Part shown: piece after piece, positions 1-7,924 of the stretch
Layout: the number at the start of each line of letters is the position of its first letter
Numbering within the stretch: the first letter of the stretch is position 1
Program-made: the position numbers and the translations under genes
Source: Streptomyces sp. SAI-135
GTDB lineage: Bacteria > Actinomycetota > Actinomycetes > Streptomycetales > Streptomycetaceae
DNA: 64,000 nucleotides
Assembly (NCBI RefSeq): GCF_029893805.1
Contig: NZ_JARXYP010000002.1
Span: forward strand, 434,001-498,000
Direction: 5' to 3'
The notes under the pieces: generated by a model
Database searches by the model: none
What the model was told of the DNA's origin: nothing
What the model saw: only the letters and a program-made list of their open reading frames with translations

Positions 1-90
1 CAGGCAGAGTGCGGTCAGCGGGATCCAGGCCGCACGCAGGGATGAGTAGGTGCGGGTCGAAGCGGGCTCGGCTGTGGTGGTCGCGGCCAT
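1..90 (-). CDS. N-terminus of a probable membrane transporter (partial)
   Basis: Thirty codons run leftward off the window edge, starting at an ATG (bases 90-88) with a strong AGGAGG ribosome site at 97-102. The residues are polar at first (MAATTTAEPASTRTYSS) and then turn hydrophobic (AAWIPLTALCL). That fits the cytoplasmic lead and first helix of an integral membrane protein such as an MFS drug exporter. Its divergent position opposite a TetR regulator, with shared operators between them, is the classical layout for a regulated efflux pump. Too little is visible to assign the family. The transporter call is inference; that a coding start is present is well supported. Confidence 0.6.
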   Translation of the reverse strand, partial: MAATTTAEPASTRTYSSLRAAWIPLTALCL

Positions 91-143
91 GGCCGGCCTC
101 CTCTCATAACGTCGCCGGTCGTCGCAGGACGCACCCGGCGCTA

Positions 144-208
144 GAACGGGATTCGATAAAGGAACATCGTTCCATGCTGGAACGCCGTTCGATCGTAGAA
201 CATCGTTC
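144..208. promoter_or_regulatory. Array of four GAAC-N3-GTTC operators at 18-bp spacing
   Basis: Four 11-bp palindromes of form GAACNNNGTTC lie at 144-154 (GAACGGGATTC, one mismatch), 162-172 (GAACATCGTTC), 180-190 (GAACGCCGTTC) and 198-208 (GAACATCGTTC). They recur at exactly 18 bp, and most are followed by GAT or CAT. They fill the divergent promoter region between the leftward membrane protein and the TetR gene, and the last one ends just before the TetR ribosome site. They are the likely binding sites of that TetR protein. Binding is inferred; the periodicity is seen directly. Confidence 0.75.
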
Positions 209-223
209 GATGGGAGGGCAAGC

Positions 224-961
224 TTGTGGTTGGATGGCTGCATGCCACGCCCGCGACCGCGCACTTCCACCGAGACCTCCCCCCGAGGCCGCCAACGGGC
301 CTCGCACTCCATGGAGGCGGTCCTCAGCGCGGCCGTGGCCCTGCTCGACGAAGCGGGCCAGTCAGCCCTGACCTTCCGCGCCCTCGCCACCCGACTCGGC
401 ACGGGCGTCGGAACCATCTACTGGTACGTCTCCAGCAAGGACGAACTGCTCGACCGCGCCACCGACCACGTCATCGGCGGCATCCTGACCGCCGTCGAGG
501 AACAGCCGCAGAGCGACGACCCGATCGCCGACCTGCGGGAGATGGCCATCACCCTCTTCGACGCGATGATCGACCGACCGTGGCTGTCGGCCTACTTCAT
601 GCGCAACACCGACGTCCAGGGCCACTCACTCAGGCTGTACGAGAAACTCGGCCAACAGACCCTGCGCCTCGACCTCACACCGCGGCAGCGGTTCCACGCC
701 GTGTCGGCGATCGTCGGCGTCGTGGTCGGCACAGCCGCCGACCTGGGCGCGGAACCGCCCCAGGAAGTGCTGGACGGCACGATGACCCGCGTGGAGTTCC
801 TCAGCCGCTACGCCGAGTCCTGGCGGAAGCTCGATGCCGCACAGTTCCCCTTCATGCACGAGATCGTCGACGAGTTCGCCGAGCACGACGACAGGGACCA
901 GTTCCTCGCCGCACTGGAACTGACCCTGGCGGGCCTGCGCCTCCAGGCCGGAACCCGCTGA
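224..961 (+). CDS. TetR-family transcriptional regulator
   Basis: A 245-residue DNA-binding repressor. The N-terminal TetR helix-turn-helix lies at about residues 45-75 and includes the signature FRALATRLGTGVGTIYWYVS followed by SKDELLDRATD. The C-terminal all-helical ligand domain follows. The TTG at 224 is chosen as start because GGGAGGG (212-218) sits 5 bases upstream; the ATG at 242 (MPRPRPRTS) lacks such a site and is the alternative. It is divergent from a probable membrane transporter, and the gap carries four spaced palindromes. It therefore most likely represses both itself and the exporter until a small ligand binds. The ligand is unknown. Confidence 0.9.
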   Translation: MWLDGCMPRPRPRTSTETSPRGRQRASHSMEAVLSAAVALLDEAGQSALTFRALATRLGTGVGTIYWYVSSKDELLDRATDHVIGGILTAVEEQPQSDDPIADLREMAITLFDAMIDRPWLSAYFMRNTDVQGHSLRLYEKLGQQTLRLDLTPRQRFHAVSAIVGVVVGTAADLGAEPPQEVLDGTMTRVEFLSRYAESWRKLDAAQFPFMHEIVDEFAEHDDRDQFLAALELTLAGLRLQAGTR

Positions 962-1119
962 GGCGCGCCGGCGGTCATGACGCAGTCCGGCATGGCCACG
1001 ACCGAACACAAGCCTGTGATCACGACGCCGTGGACGGCCCGCCGGGCGGGCCCTTCTGCACGGGCTTGGAAGGACTGTCCGGCCACGGCGATGCAACGGA
1101 TGTGGCGGCACAACCCGTC

Positions 1120-2226
1120 ATGCGGGATATGGAATTACAGCTTCGAACTACGCTTCGACTCGCGGTCGCGCTGCTTCTCGTGGCCGCCGTGTCAGCCGTG
1201 GGCGTACAGGTTCCCGCCACGGCACAGGACAGGGGCGGCTCGGTCGCCGTCGCTCAATACGACCTGGGTGACACGGCGTTCACCGATCCTCAGAGCGGCA
1301 CGGTCAGCGAACTCCGGGCGGTGGTGCACTATCCGCGGCACCTGACCGACCGGCTCCCCCTGATCGTCCTGGCACACGGCTCGTGGTGGGCCTGTGACGC
1401 CCAGGACGCCGCCACCTGGCCCTGCCCGTACGGCTCCCGCCCATTCCCGAGTTACCGCGGCTACGACTACCTGGGCGCCGCGCTGGCCGCCCGCGGCTTC
1501 GTCGTGGTGTCGATCAGTGTCGACGGCATCAACCAGACGTCCTTCGACTACGGCGATCGTGCCCGGCTCATCAACGAGCACCTGCGCCTGTGGCGGCAGT
1601 TGGCCGTCGGCGGAGACGGCCCTCTGACAGGGCGGCTCGTCGATCCGTCCGGGCGTTCGGTCGCGCCGGACTTCACCGGCCATGTCGACATGGCTCGCGT
1701 CGGCACCCTCGGGCACTCACGCGGCGGGAAGGGCGTGATGTGGCAGGCGTCGGACAAGCACCGTGACGAATGGCCGAGCGGGGTGCGCATCCGCGCGGTG
1801 TTGGGGCTGGCGCCGGTCAAGTTCGACGACCCGCAGGGCGACCACAGCGACACCCTCATCACCACGCTGCCGTTCACGGTGGTCACCAGCGGTTGTGACG
1901 GCGCGGTCCACGAGGAGGGCCAGGAATACCTCGACGACGCGGCCGGGCTCAACACCACGACGGTCTACTCGGTGTCACTGCGGGACGCAAACCACAACTT
2001 CTACAACACGGCATGGACGCCGCCGTCCCTGTTCGGCGAGGACGACAGCACCTGCCCGGACCGGGAACTCGCCCCGGCTCGGCAGCAGAACGCGCTCACC
2101 GCCTACGCGATCGCGTTCTACCGCTACGAGCTCTACGGAGACCGGGACGGGCTGCCGATACTGACCGGCAAGCGGCCTCTGCCGGGTGTGACCGCGACGA
2201 CACGGGTGGTTCCGGCCCACGGGTGA
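1120..2226 (+). CDS. Secreted alpha/beta hydrolase (esterase/lipase-like)
   Basis: A 368-residue exported hydrolase. A signal peptide covers about residues 10-33 (RLAVALLLVAAVSAVGV, with ATAQ before the likely cut). The fold starts with LPLIVLAHGSWWACDAQD (oxyanion region), and the nucleophile elbow is GHSRGGKG. A candidate catalytic His lies in ANHNFYN near the C-terminus. The architecture matches chlorophyllase / PAF-acetylhydrolase-like secreted lipases, but the substrate cannot be read. Starts at 1120 or 1129 are both in frame with weak ribosome sites, so the exact start is uncertain. A 12-bp hairpin at 2253-2289 ends the unit. Confidence 0.8.
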   Translation: MRDMELQLRTTLRLAVALLLVAAVSAVGVQVPATAQDRGGSVAVAQYDLGDTAFTDPQSGTVSELRAVVHYPRHLTDRLPLIVLAHGSWWACDAQDAATWPCPYGSRPFPSYRGYDYLGAALAARGFVVVSISVDGINQTSFDYGDRARLINEHLRLWRQLAVGGDGPLTGRLVDPSGRSVAPDFTGHVDMARVGTLGHSRGGKGVMWQASDKHRDEWPSGVRIRAVLGLAPVKFDDPQGDHSDTLITTLPFTVVTSGCDGAVHEEGQEYLDDAAGLNTTTVYSVSLRDANHNFYNTAWTPPSLFGEDDSTCPDRELAPARQQNALTAYAIAFYRYELYGDRDGLPILTGKRPLPGVTATTRVVPAHG

Positions 2227-2252
2227 GTCCCTTCGCACGCCCGAGAGAACGC

Positions 2253-2289
2253 ACCACCGACCGGTCATGCCTCATTGCCGGTCGGTGGT
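2253..2289 (+). terminator. Hairpin after the hydrolase gene
   Basis: ACCACCGACCGG (2253-2264) pairs perfectly with CCGGTCGGTGGT (2278-2289) across a 13-nt loop, 26 bases after the hydrolase stop. There is no U-tract, as is common for Streptomyces terminators. Confidence 0.6.
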
Positions 2290-2294
2290 CCCCG

Positions 2295-2346
2295 TTCGTG
2301 CTGCACGCCGGCATCCGATGGGAGTACCTGCCCCAGGAGCCAGGAT
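2295..2346 (+). pseudogene. IS5-family transposase scrap
   Basis: The + strand reads FVLHAGIRWEYLPQEPG, close to the GIRWEYLPQELG block near the N-terminus of IS5-group transposases common in Streptomyces. Nothing of the DDE catalytic region follows and no terminal repeats are visible, so this is a remnant of an old insertion. The identification rests on about 17 residues. Confidence 0.5.
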
Positions 2347-2558
2347 GCGCAGCTACGACCCCCGACAGTGGAACCGCCTCCGCCTGGCGGGTCAGTCTTG
2401 TCGATGAGCCGAGGGTCCGGAGGTGTCATCCCGAGGACCCGCGCGGGGCGCGTGTTCGATCGGTGTCGCCATCAGGTCGGAGGCACCGAGCTCGCAGGTT
2501 CGCTCCGTGCGAGTCGATGTCGGCGAAGGTGCGTGAGACGCCGTCGGCTTGGGGGCGA

Positions 2559-2744
2559 TCACGTGACAGGTTGGGGAAGCTCGCCGGCGTGGAGTTTCAC
2601 CACTTTCACGTGTGTGCAGCCCGCAGCCTTCAAAGCCCGACGCCTGTGCACGGCGGCCGGCTTGTCGAAGAGACTGGCCGAAGCCTGCGCCGCACCGTCG
2701 GGGTCCGTCCACGTCAGCCCGTAGCGTCGCACCGTGGTGGTCAC
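2559..2744 (-). CDS. Small conserved-type hypothetical protein (61 aa)
   Basis: A 61-residue protein starting MTTTVRRYGLTWTDPDG and ending VVKLHAGELPQPVT. Its layout (a strand with WTDPDG, then a helix with lysines and AAGCTHVKVVKLHAGELP) resembles a class of short proteins widespread in Streptomyces accessory regions, whose function is not known to me. Codon use is normal for the genome. It is isolated between an IS scrap and unassigned sequence. It has no membrane segment or signal peptide, and no function is proposed. Confidence 0.55.
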   Translation of the reverse strand: MTTTVRRYGLTWTDPDGAAQASASLFDKPAAVHRRRALKAAGCTHVKVVKLHAGELPQPVT

Positions 2745-3085
2745 CAGCTCGTCCTCCTGCGCAATGGTTCATGGGGCCCTGTACTGACGATGCGGCCCCC
2801 CTCTGGATCTCAGCCTTCCATTTTGAACACTCGTACACACGCGATGGGCCGGACGGAGACCTTTGGACCAGACTCGCGAGGCGGGAGGCGCCGTCGCATG
2901 CCCGCATCGCCCAGGGCTCCGAGACGATCCAGAAGTACCTGGACAGCGGCATGACCAACGACTTCTCGATCCCGCCGGCACCTGTGCTGTTCGGCTCGCG
3001 TATCCGCCTGCCCGACTGCGTGGATTCCGACCGTGTCGCACGCTACGTACAGCCTCGGCAAGCGACACCCGACGACCAGCCGTCT
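2745..3085. other. Unassigned stretch with no convincing gene
   Basis: Open frames exist on both strands but none has a ribosome site or a recognisable domain. One + strand frame (about 2860-3080) reads like a coding remnant, including ETIQKYLDSGMTNDF, with no start. Together with the IS5 scrap upstream it suggests a decayed junction. Confidence 0.3.
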
Positions 3086-3892
3086 TCAGGCGCTGTCCTC
3101 GGGGTGGCACGTCAGCCCCAGGTCCTTCGCCAGCAGGACCGTGGCAAGGCGATCGCGCGTCCCGAGTTTGCGGTAGAGCCTGTCCAGGTGGGCGTGGACG
3201 GTGCGTACCGAGATGCCCAGACGGCGCGCGATGGCCGCGGCGGTCAGCCCCTCGGCCAGCACATTGAGCACGGTGAGCTCGCGGGGCGTGATTCCCATGC
3301 CGCAGGCAATTCGTTCGGGCTGGGGCGGCTCCCCTTCCCCCTCCGAGGGCCTTCGGAGTCTGCGCATCTCCCGCACGTGGATGTCGACGCTGCGCAGCAG
3401 GGGCTGGAGCCGGTGCGCGAGAGCGGTCTCCCGCCGAGTGAAGTCCTTGCCCGGGCGTCCCATGATGAAGCCGCGGATCACTTCCCCGGTCACGGGCAGT
3501 GGAAGTGCCATCTGCCGCGTGGTCCCATAGATCTCGAAGGCTTCGTGATAGCAGTCCGACCTCAACCAGTCCGCGCGGTCGCAGACTTCGTCCACGGTGG
3601 CGGGGCGCCGTTCCCCGCTCGCGGTGTAGCGGAAGAGCGGATGCTCCTGGCGCATGCGCCGCCCGACGAGTTCCGCAATCGGAGTGCGTCCCACCCATTC
3701 CGGTGCCCAGCCCTCCGAGTGGCCGACTTTCTGCCGCCAGCGCAGGTCTACGAAGATTGTGGTTGTTGCGTGGAAGACCTCAAGCATTTCCTGGCCTACC
3801 AGATGCCACATTGATTCAGGGGTGCGGCTTTCCAGGACCGCGACCGCCATGTCGAGCATGTGTGCGTAGTCGCGCTGCGATAAGTCGGCCAT
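3086..3892 (-). CDS. LuxR-family transcriptional regulator
   Basis: A 268-residue regulator. The C-terminal LuxR/GerE helix-turn-helix covers about residues 200-260 (ITPRELTVLNVLAEGLTAAA, then IARRLGISVRTVHAHLDRLY and RKLGTRDR). Residues 1-190 form a sensory region that may be a GAF-like fold (helix MADLSQRDYAHMLDMAVAVL, later ALPLPVTGEVIRGFIMGRPG). No receiver phosphorylation pocket is visible, so this is probably a ligand-responsive or orphan regulator. AGGAGG lies 8 bases before the ATG. It is divergent from the two-gene unit at 4046-5116 and may control it through the 153-bp gap between them. Confidence 0.85.
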   Translation of the reverse strand: MADLSQRDYAHMLDMAVAVLESRTPESMWHLVGQEMLEVFHATTTIFVDLRWRQKVGHSEGWAPEWVGRTPIAELVGRRMRQEHPLFRYTASGERRPATVDEVCDRADWLRSDCYHEAFEIYGTTRQMALPLPVTGEVIRGFIMGRPGKDFTRRETALAHRLQPLLRSVDIHVREMRRLRRPSEGEGEPPQPERIACGMGITPRELTVLNVLAEGLTAAAIARRLGISVRTVHAHLDRLYRKLGTRDRLATVLLAKDLGLTCHPEDSA

Positions 3893-4045
3893 GAGACCAG
3901 CCTCCTACCTGGAGCTGATCCTTTCTAGGTAATTCTCTCTATATCTCCGAAGGCGCCAGAACGGCAGCCTGTTTCCACGCGGATGAATGAACACATCGGT
4001 CCGCGCATCCCGCCCACTCGCAACACACCTCACGGAGGGTTTTCC

Positions 4046-4741
4046 ATGCCTCAACGCAATACGGAACAACGCAGTTCGCATCCCGGAGCGGATCCGGCAG
4101 TGGAGCCGGGCGCCCTGGCGGACGGAACGATCCTCACCTCCGCCGCGGACGGGGTGCCGTATCTCCTCCAGGACGGTCGGCGCAAGCGGATCCTCAGCCC
4201 TGCCGGCGTCCTCGCCGCCGGAGTCGACCTCCGCTCGAGCGCGGCGCAGCAGCTGACGCTCTCCGAGGACCAGCTCCAGCGCATCCCGTCGGCCGGCATG
4301 CTCGCCCCCGCGGGGACGCGGCAGTTCGACTCGGGGCTGATGCACCTCGGAGCGAACCACTGGATGCGTACCTGGGGAGTTCTGGACCTCGGCACCGGCC
4401 AGGTGTCCGCCCAGACCCGCACGGCCACCTTCACCTGGTTCGGCGGCTACCACGGCGCCACGTACGTCATCTTCGGTGACGCGGACGACGCCCCGGTCTT
4501 CCAGACCGGCATGCACCGCTACGGCGTGGACGGGACGGTGATCGGCACCTCGGACCGGACCGATGCCTGGTGGGAAAGCATGCCGGCAGCCGACACCGCC
4601 CGGATCACGCGCCACGCCGTCTTCCTGACGTGGGCGCCCGATTCCTTCGAGAAGATTCTCGGCCGCTGGGCCGAGTCCGGCGAGAAGGTGGCATCCCTGG
4701 TCTCCAGCGTGGCCGCCGTGGCTGCGGTCTTCGCCGCCTGA
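4046..4741 (+). CDS. Hypothetical protein paired with a PLAT-domain protein
   Basis: A 231-residue protein of unknown function. The start at 4046 (MPQRNTEQRSS) is supported by GGAGG at 4034-4039; in-frame codons further upstream lack a site. Residues 24-90 contain GTILTSAADGVPYLLQDGRR, then KRILSPAGVL and LSEDQLQRIPSAG. This resembles the short YLI-DGxKRxI ... IPxG motif repeated in some secreted bacterial proteins. The middle is rich in beta strands (TATFTWFGGYHGATYVIFGD). The C-terminus is a hydrophobic helix (VASLVSSVAAVAAVFAA) that could insert in a membrane. It is 15 bases from the next gene and clearly co-transcribed with it. Confidence 0.7.
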   Translation: MPQRNTEQRSSHPGADPAVEPGALADGTILTSAADGVPYLLQDGRRKRILSPAGVLAAGVDLRSSAAQQLTLSEDQLQRIPSAGMLAPAGTRQFDSGLMHLGANHWMRTWGVLDLGTGQVSAQTRTATFTWFGGYHGATYVIFGDADDAPVFQTGMHRYGVDGTVIGTSDRTDAWWESMPAADTARITRHAVFLTWAPDSFEKILGRWAESGEKVASLVSSVAAVAAVFAA

Positions 4742-4756
4742 GTGAGGAGTGAGCAC

Positions 4757-5116
4757 ATGCCCGAATACCGGATTCAGGTCGCCACGGGGAACGTCGACGG
4801 CGCGGGAACCGACGCGAACGTCTTTCTGACCATCTACGGAAGCGCCGGCAGCAGCGAGGAAATCCAGCTCGAAAGCGGGCGGGACGACTTCGAACGCGCG
4901 AGCGTGTCGAATTTCGTCCATACGATGCGGGACCTGGGCGACTTGCAGAAGGTCCGGATCCGCCACGACAACTCGGGGCACTGGCCCGGCTGGTTCCTGG
5001 AGCGGATCGTCATCCGCGATCAGGAAGCCGACAAGGAATGGTCGTTCCCCTGCTCGTTGTGGCTCGCCACGGACGAACACGACGAACAGATCGACCGGAT
5101 CCTCGATCTGGCCTGA
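4757..5116 (+). CDS. PLAT/LH2-domain protein
   Basis: A 119-residue protein made almost entirely of one PLAT/LH2 beta-sandwich. It opens with YRIQVATGNVDGAGTDANVF and ILE-like strands, typical of PLAT domains, followed by the acidic segment LESGRDDFERASV and VRIRHDNSGHWPGWFLERIV. PLAT domains usually bind lipids or protein partners at membranes. There is no signal peptide, so it is cytosolic unless exported by another route. The ATG at 4757 follows a GAGGAGTGAG ribosome site. A hairpin at 5124-5153 ends the operon. The function of the pair is unknown. Confidence 0.8.
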   Translation: MPEYRIQVATGNVDGAGTDANVFLTIYGSAGSSEEIQLESGRDDFERASVSNFVHTMRDLGDLQKVRIRHDNSGHWPGWFLERIVIRDQEADKEWSFPCSLWLATDEHDEQIDRILDLA

Positions 5117-5123
5117 CCGATTA

Positions 5124-5153
5124 CGCCAGGAGGTGCGTCGGCGCCTCCTGGCG
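5124..5153. terminator. Hairpin between convergent genes
   Basis: CGCCAGGAGG (5124-5133) pairs with CCTCCTGGCG (5144-5153), 8 bases after the PLAT gene stop. It probably terminates that unit and may also act on the leftward sugar operon. Confidence 0.7.
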
Positions 5154-5335
5154 CATTCGGTGAACGGTGATGAAATGCAGGCGCGTGGACAGGTCGCAGG
5201 AGCGCGGGGGTCCGCGAAGAGCACGCCGGGCCGCCTGGGCGGACGGCCAACCCCCAGCGACGGGCCCGGCTGTTCGCTGCCCGGCGGCTCGCGCAGGAGA
5301 CTTTGCGAGACGAGGGAAGTCGCAAGGTTCGGTGA

Positions 5336-6346
5336 TCACTCGTCGGCATGCCCGACACCACCACCGGTGACCCGCACGTTTTTCCACTGCTCATCCGTTA
5401 GGTCCAGGAGGCGGTCGATGGTCAAGTGGGGTGGGAGTGGACCGTGGTCTCCTGTCACGCTCAGGGCCGACGCCGCTGTGACGTGGCCGAGGCGCAGGGA
5501 TCGACTCAGCGGCTCTCCCCTCAGCAGGCCGGCCAGGAAGCCCGCCGCGAAGGCGTCGCCCGCGCCGACCGGTTCGGTCACGTGAGCCGGTGGGGCGGGG
5601 ACCGTCACCGAGCCCGCGGGAGTGAAGGCCGTTGCCTCGCGGGGGCCGTCCTTGACGACGACGATGCGTGGTGCGGGCAGGAGTTCACGTACGGCGGTGG
5701 CGGTCAAATGGGCACCCCACAGGTCCTGGGCCTCGTCCAGGCCGACGAAGACGATGTCGGCGCGCCCGGCGAGGTCGTGCAGCACCTGCGGGGCGGTGGC
5801 CTCGGGCCAGAGCTGGGCGCGGTGGTTGACGTCGAAGCTGATGGCGTGCGGGCGTTCGGGGGCAGGGACCGCAAGGGCTTGGGTGACCAGCTCGCGGCAG
5901 GAGGCGGACAGGGCCGGTGTGATGCCGGTGAAGTGCACGAGGGCTGCCGTGCGCATCGTCTCGTGGTCGAGGAGGCCGGGGCCGAGCGCGGAGGCGGCTG
6001 AGCCCTTGCGGTAGTAGTGGACCCGGGTGCCTGACGGCGAGGGGTTCTTCAGCATCAGGCCCGTCGGCCGGTCCGGGTCGGTGCTCACGTGGGAGACGTC
6101 GACCTTGGCGGCGGCCACGACGGCGCGCACCCGGGCCCCCAGCGGATCGTCGCCGAGTGCCGACAGCCAGGTTGACGGGATGCCGTGATCGGCCAGGTAC
6201 ATCGCCACGTTCGACTCGGCTCCCGCGACCGACAGGGCGAGGTGGTCGGCGTCGGCGAGCGGCCCGGAGGGGGCGGGGGCCAGGGCGGCCATGGTTTCGC
6301 CGACGCAGACCACGCGCCCGGACTGCGGGCGCCACGAGTCCGTCAT
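5336..6346 (-). CDS. PfkB-family sugar acid kinase (2-keto-3-deoxygalactonate/gluconate kinase)
   Basis: A 336-residue ribokinase-fold kinase. The N-terminal GETMAAL and AGAESNVAMYLA segments form the sugar site. The GAGDAFAAGF motif at about 261-270 places the catalytic base at Asp264 and the anion hole beside it. KDG-kinase-like sequences share the VNHRAQLW element seen at about 174-180. It would phosphorylate 2-keto-3-deoxygalactonate, the product of the dehydratase encoded upstream, and feed the aldolase. It is the last gene of the 11-gene operon and overlaps the lactonase gene by 4 bp. Specificity for KDGal over KDG is inferred from DgoD in the same operon. Confidence 0.85.
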   Translation of the reverse strand: MTDSWRPQSGRVVCVGETMAALAPAPSGPLADADHLALSVAGAESNVAMYLADHGIPSTWLSALGDDPLGARVRAVVAAAKVDVSHVSTDPDRPTGLMLKNPSPSGTRVHYYRKGSAASALGPGLLDHETMRTAALVHFTGITPALSASCRELVTQALAVPAPERPHAISFDVNHRAQLWPEATAPQVLHDLAGRADIVFVGLDEAQDLWGAHLTATAVRELLPAPRIVVVKDGPREATAFTPAGSVTVPAPPAHVTEPVGAGDAFAAGFLAGLLRGEPLSRSLRLGHVTAASALSVTGDHGPLPPHLTIDRLLDLTDEQWKNVRVTGGGVGHADE

Positions 6347-7233
6347 GCGAGGTCTCCTGCGATCGGTGCCGAGGGGGCGAGCCGGAACGCGGGGGTCGGC
6401 GTACCTGGCACGTCGACGGGAAGGGTGAACACGGCCCCGTCATATGGGCCGGGTGCTTCCAGGCCCACCGTGGCGGTGGTGATGTGCAGCAGCGTGCCTT
6501 CGAGGCAGACGCCGGCCGGCTGCCCGGCGGGAATGCGGACGACCCGGTCGAGGCCGCCGTCCGGAAGGTACCGTCGTGCCGTGCCCGTGCCCCAGACCGC
6601 GCACCACACGGCGCCCTGGGCATCGACGGTCATGCCGTCCGGGCTGCCCCCGTCCACCGTGAAGAAGTCCTCGGGGCTGCCGACATGGCCGGTGTCGGGA
6701 TCGACCGGGTAGCGGCGGACGAAACCCCGGGCGCTGTCGGCCAGGTACATGGTGCGTCCGTCCTCGGTGAAAGCAGGGCCGTTGGGGATGGTGAGGCCCT
6801 CGACGACCGGGGTCACGGTGCCGTCGTGGTCGACGCGGTACAGGGTGCCGGCGCCCTGGGTGCCGTCGTAGGCCATGCTGCCCGCCCAGAACCGGCCGGA
6901 GGGGTCCGCGACGCCGTCGTTCATGCGCATGTCCGGTCCGGGACGGTCCTCGGGTGTGGCCAGCCATCGGGGGGTGCCGTCCGGTGGGAGGAGGCACACG
7001 CCGGTGCCGGCGGCGGCGATCCACGTGCCGGGGTGGTCGGCGACGGGCGCCACCGCGCCCAGCGGGACGGGCAGTCGGAGGATCTCGCGAAGCGGCAGGC
7101 GGGGATCGTCGGCGGCGCTGAGCAGGCGTCCTTGGAGGATGTCCACCAGGACGACACCGTCGGCCGTCCAGCGGATTCCCTCCCCCAGGTCGAGACGATC
7201 GGGACCGGTGACCCAAGGATGCTTCGCGGTCAT
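6343..7233 (-). CDS. SMP-30/gluconolactonase-family sugar lactonase
   Basis: A 296-residue six-bladed beta-propeller lactonase. Metal-binding positions typical of the family are visible: Glu in GEGIRW (about 19), Asn in MNDGVADPSG and IPNGPAFTEDG, and Asp in SPDGMTVD. The enzyme opens aldonolactones to acids. Placed between the SDR sugar dehydrogenase and DgoD in the pathway, its likely substrate is D-galactono-1,4- or 1,5-lactone. It overlaps the aldolase gene upstream and the kinase gene downstream by 4 bp each, so translation is coupled. Substrate is inferred from context. Confidence 0.88.
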   Translation of the reverse strand: MTAKHPWVTGPDRLDLGEGIRWTADGVVLVDILQGRLLSAADDPRLPLREILRLPVPLGAVAPVADHPGTWIAAAGTGVCLLPPDGTPRWLATPEDRPGPDMRMNDGVADPSGRFWAGSMAYDGTQGAGTLYRVDHDGTVTPVVEGLTIPNGPAFTEDGRTMYLADSARGFVRRYPVDPDTGHVGSPEDFFTVDGGSPDGMTVDAQGAVWCAVWGTGTARRYLPDGGLDRVVRIPAGQPAGVCLEGTLLHITTATVGLEAPGPYDGAVFTLPVDVPGTPTPAFRLAPSAPIAGDLA

Positions 7234-7862
7234 CCGGCGGTCTCCTCGACGGCGGCGATGAAGGCACGGGCACGCTCTCGCAGGGCGCTCAGGCTGCCGC
7301 CGTCGGCGGCATCGCCGACGAGCGGAGAGCCGACACCGACGGCGGTGGCACCGGCGGCGAGGTAGGCGCGGGCGGCGTCCAGGTCCACTCCGCCGACGGG
7401 CACGAACGCGGCGTCGGGGAAAGGCGCGCGCAGTGCCTTGAGATAGGCCGGTCCTCCGGCCTGGGCGGCGGGGAACAGTTTCAGCGCGTCGGCGCCCCGG
7501 GCCTGGGCCGTGATGATCTCGGTGGGGGTCATGACGCCCGCGAGGACGGGCAGGCCCAGCTCGTGGGCGGTGTCGGCGCCCGCTCCGAGGCCGGGGGTGA
7601 CGGCGAACGCGGCGCCGGCATCGCGTGCGGCGCGCGCGTCGTCGGCGGTCAGGACGGTGCCCGCGCCGATCGGCCGGTCGGGCCCGAGTTCCCGTGCGCA
7701 GCGGGTGAGGACACCGAGCGCGTCGGCGCCGCTGAGGGACACCTCGATCAGGTCGATGCCCTCCTGGGCCAGGGCCAGGACGGTGCGCAGCGCGGCGTCG
7801 GCGTCGCCTCCGCGGACGATGGCGACGAGGCGGCGGTCGGCCAGGGCGGCTCGTAGGTCCAC
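7230..7862 (-). CDS. 2-keto-3-deoxy-6-phosphogalactonate/gluconate aldolase
   Basis: A 210-residue class I aldolase of the KDPG/KDPGal (Eda/DgoA) family. The Schiff-base lysine is Lys128 in GADALKLFPA, and the proton-shuttle Glu40 lies in LIEVSLSG. Other family blocks are IGAGTVLT, AVTPGLGAG, PVLAGVMTPTEI and VPVGGV. It cleaves the phosphorylated keto-deoxy acid to pyruvate and glyceraldehyde-3-phosphate, the last pathway step. The GTG at 7862 is preferred because AAGGAG lies upstream; the open frame continues much further upstream without family similarity. It overlaps the lactonase gene by 4 bp. Confidence 0.9.
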   Translation of the reverse strand: MDLRAALADRRLVAIVRGGDADAALRTVLALAQEGIDLIEVSLSGADALGVLTRCARELGPDRPIGAGTVLTADDARAARDAGAAFAVTPGLGAGADTAHELGLPVLAGVMTPTEIITAQARGADALKLFPAAQAGGPAYLKALRAPFPDAAFVPVGGVDLDAARAYLAAGATAVGVGSPLVGDAADGGSLSALRERARAFIAAVEETAG

Positions 7863-7924
7863 GGACAGGAACTCCTTGTGTGTCGGGTCGTTTCTCGGCA
7901 GGGCGGGCCGTGGACCAGCGGGGG

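Noticed and set aside
226..1119. N-terminal extension of the hydrolase overlapping the TetR gene
   Set aside because: The extension is out of frame with the TetR protein and is an Arg/Pro-rich shadow; the signal peptide begins after 1120.
2392..2958. 188-codon minus-strand frame
   Set aside because: It overlaps the more plausible small gene at 2559-2744 and has no recognisable domain.
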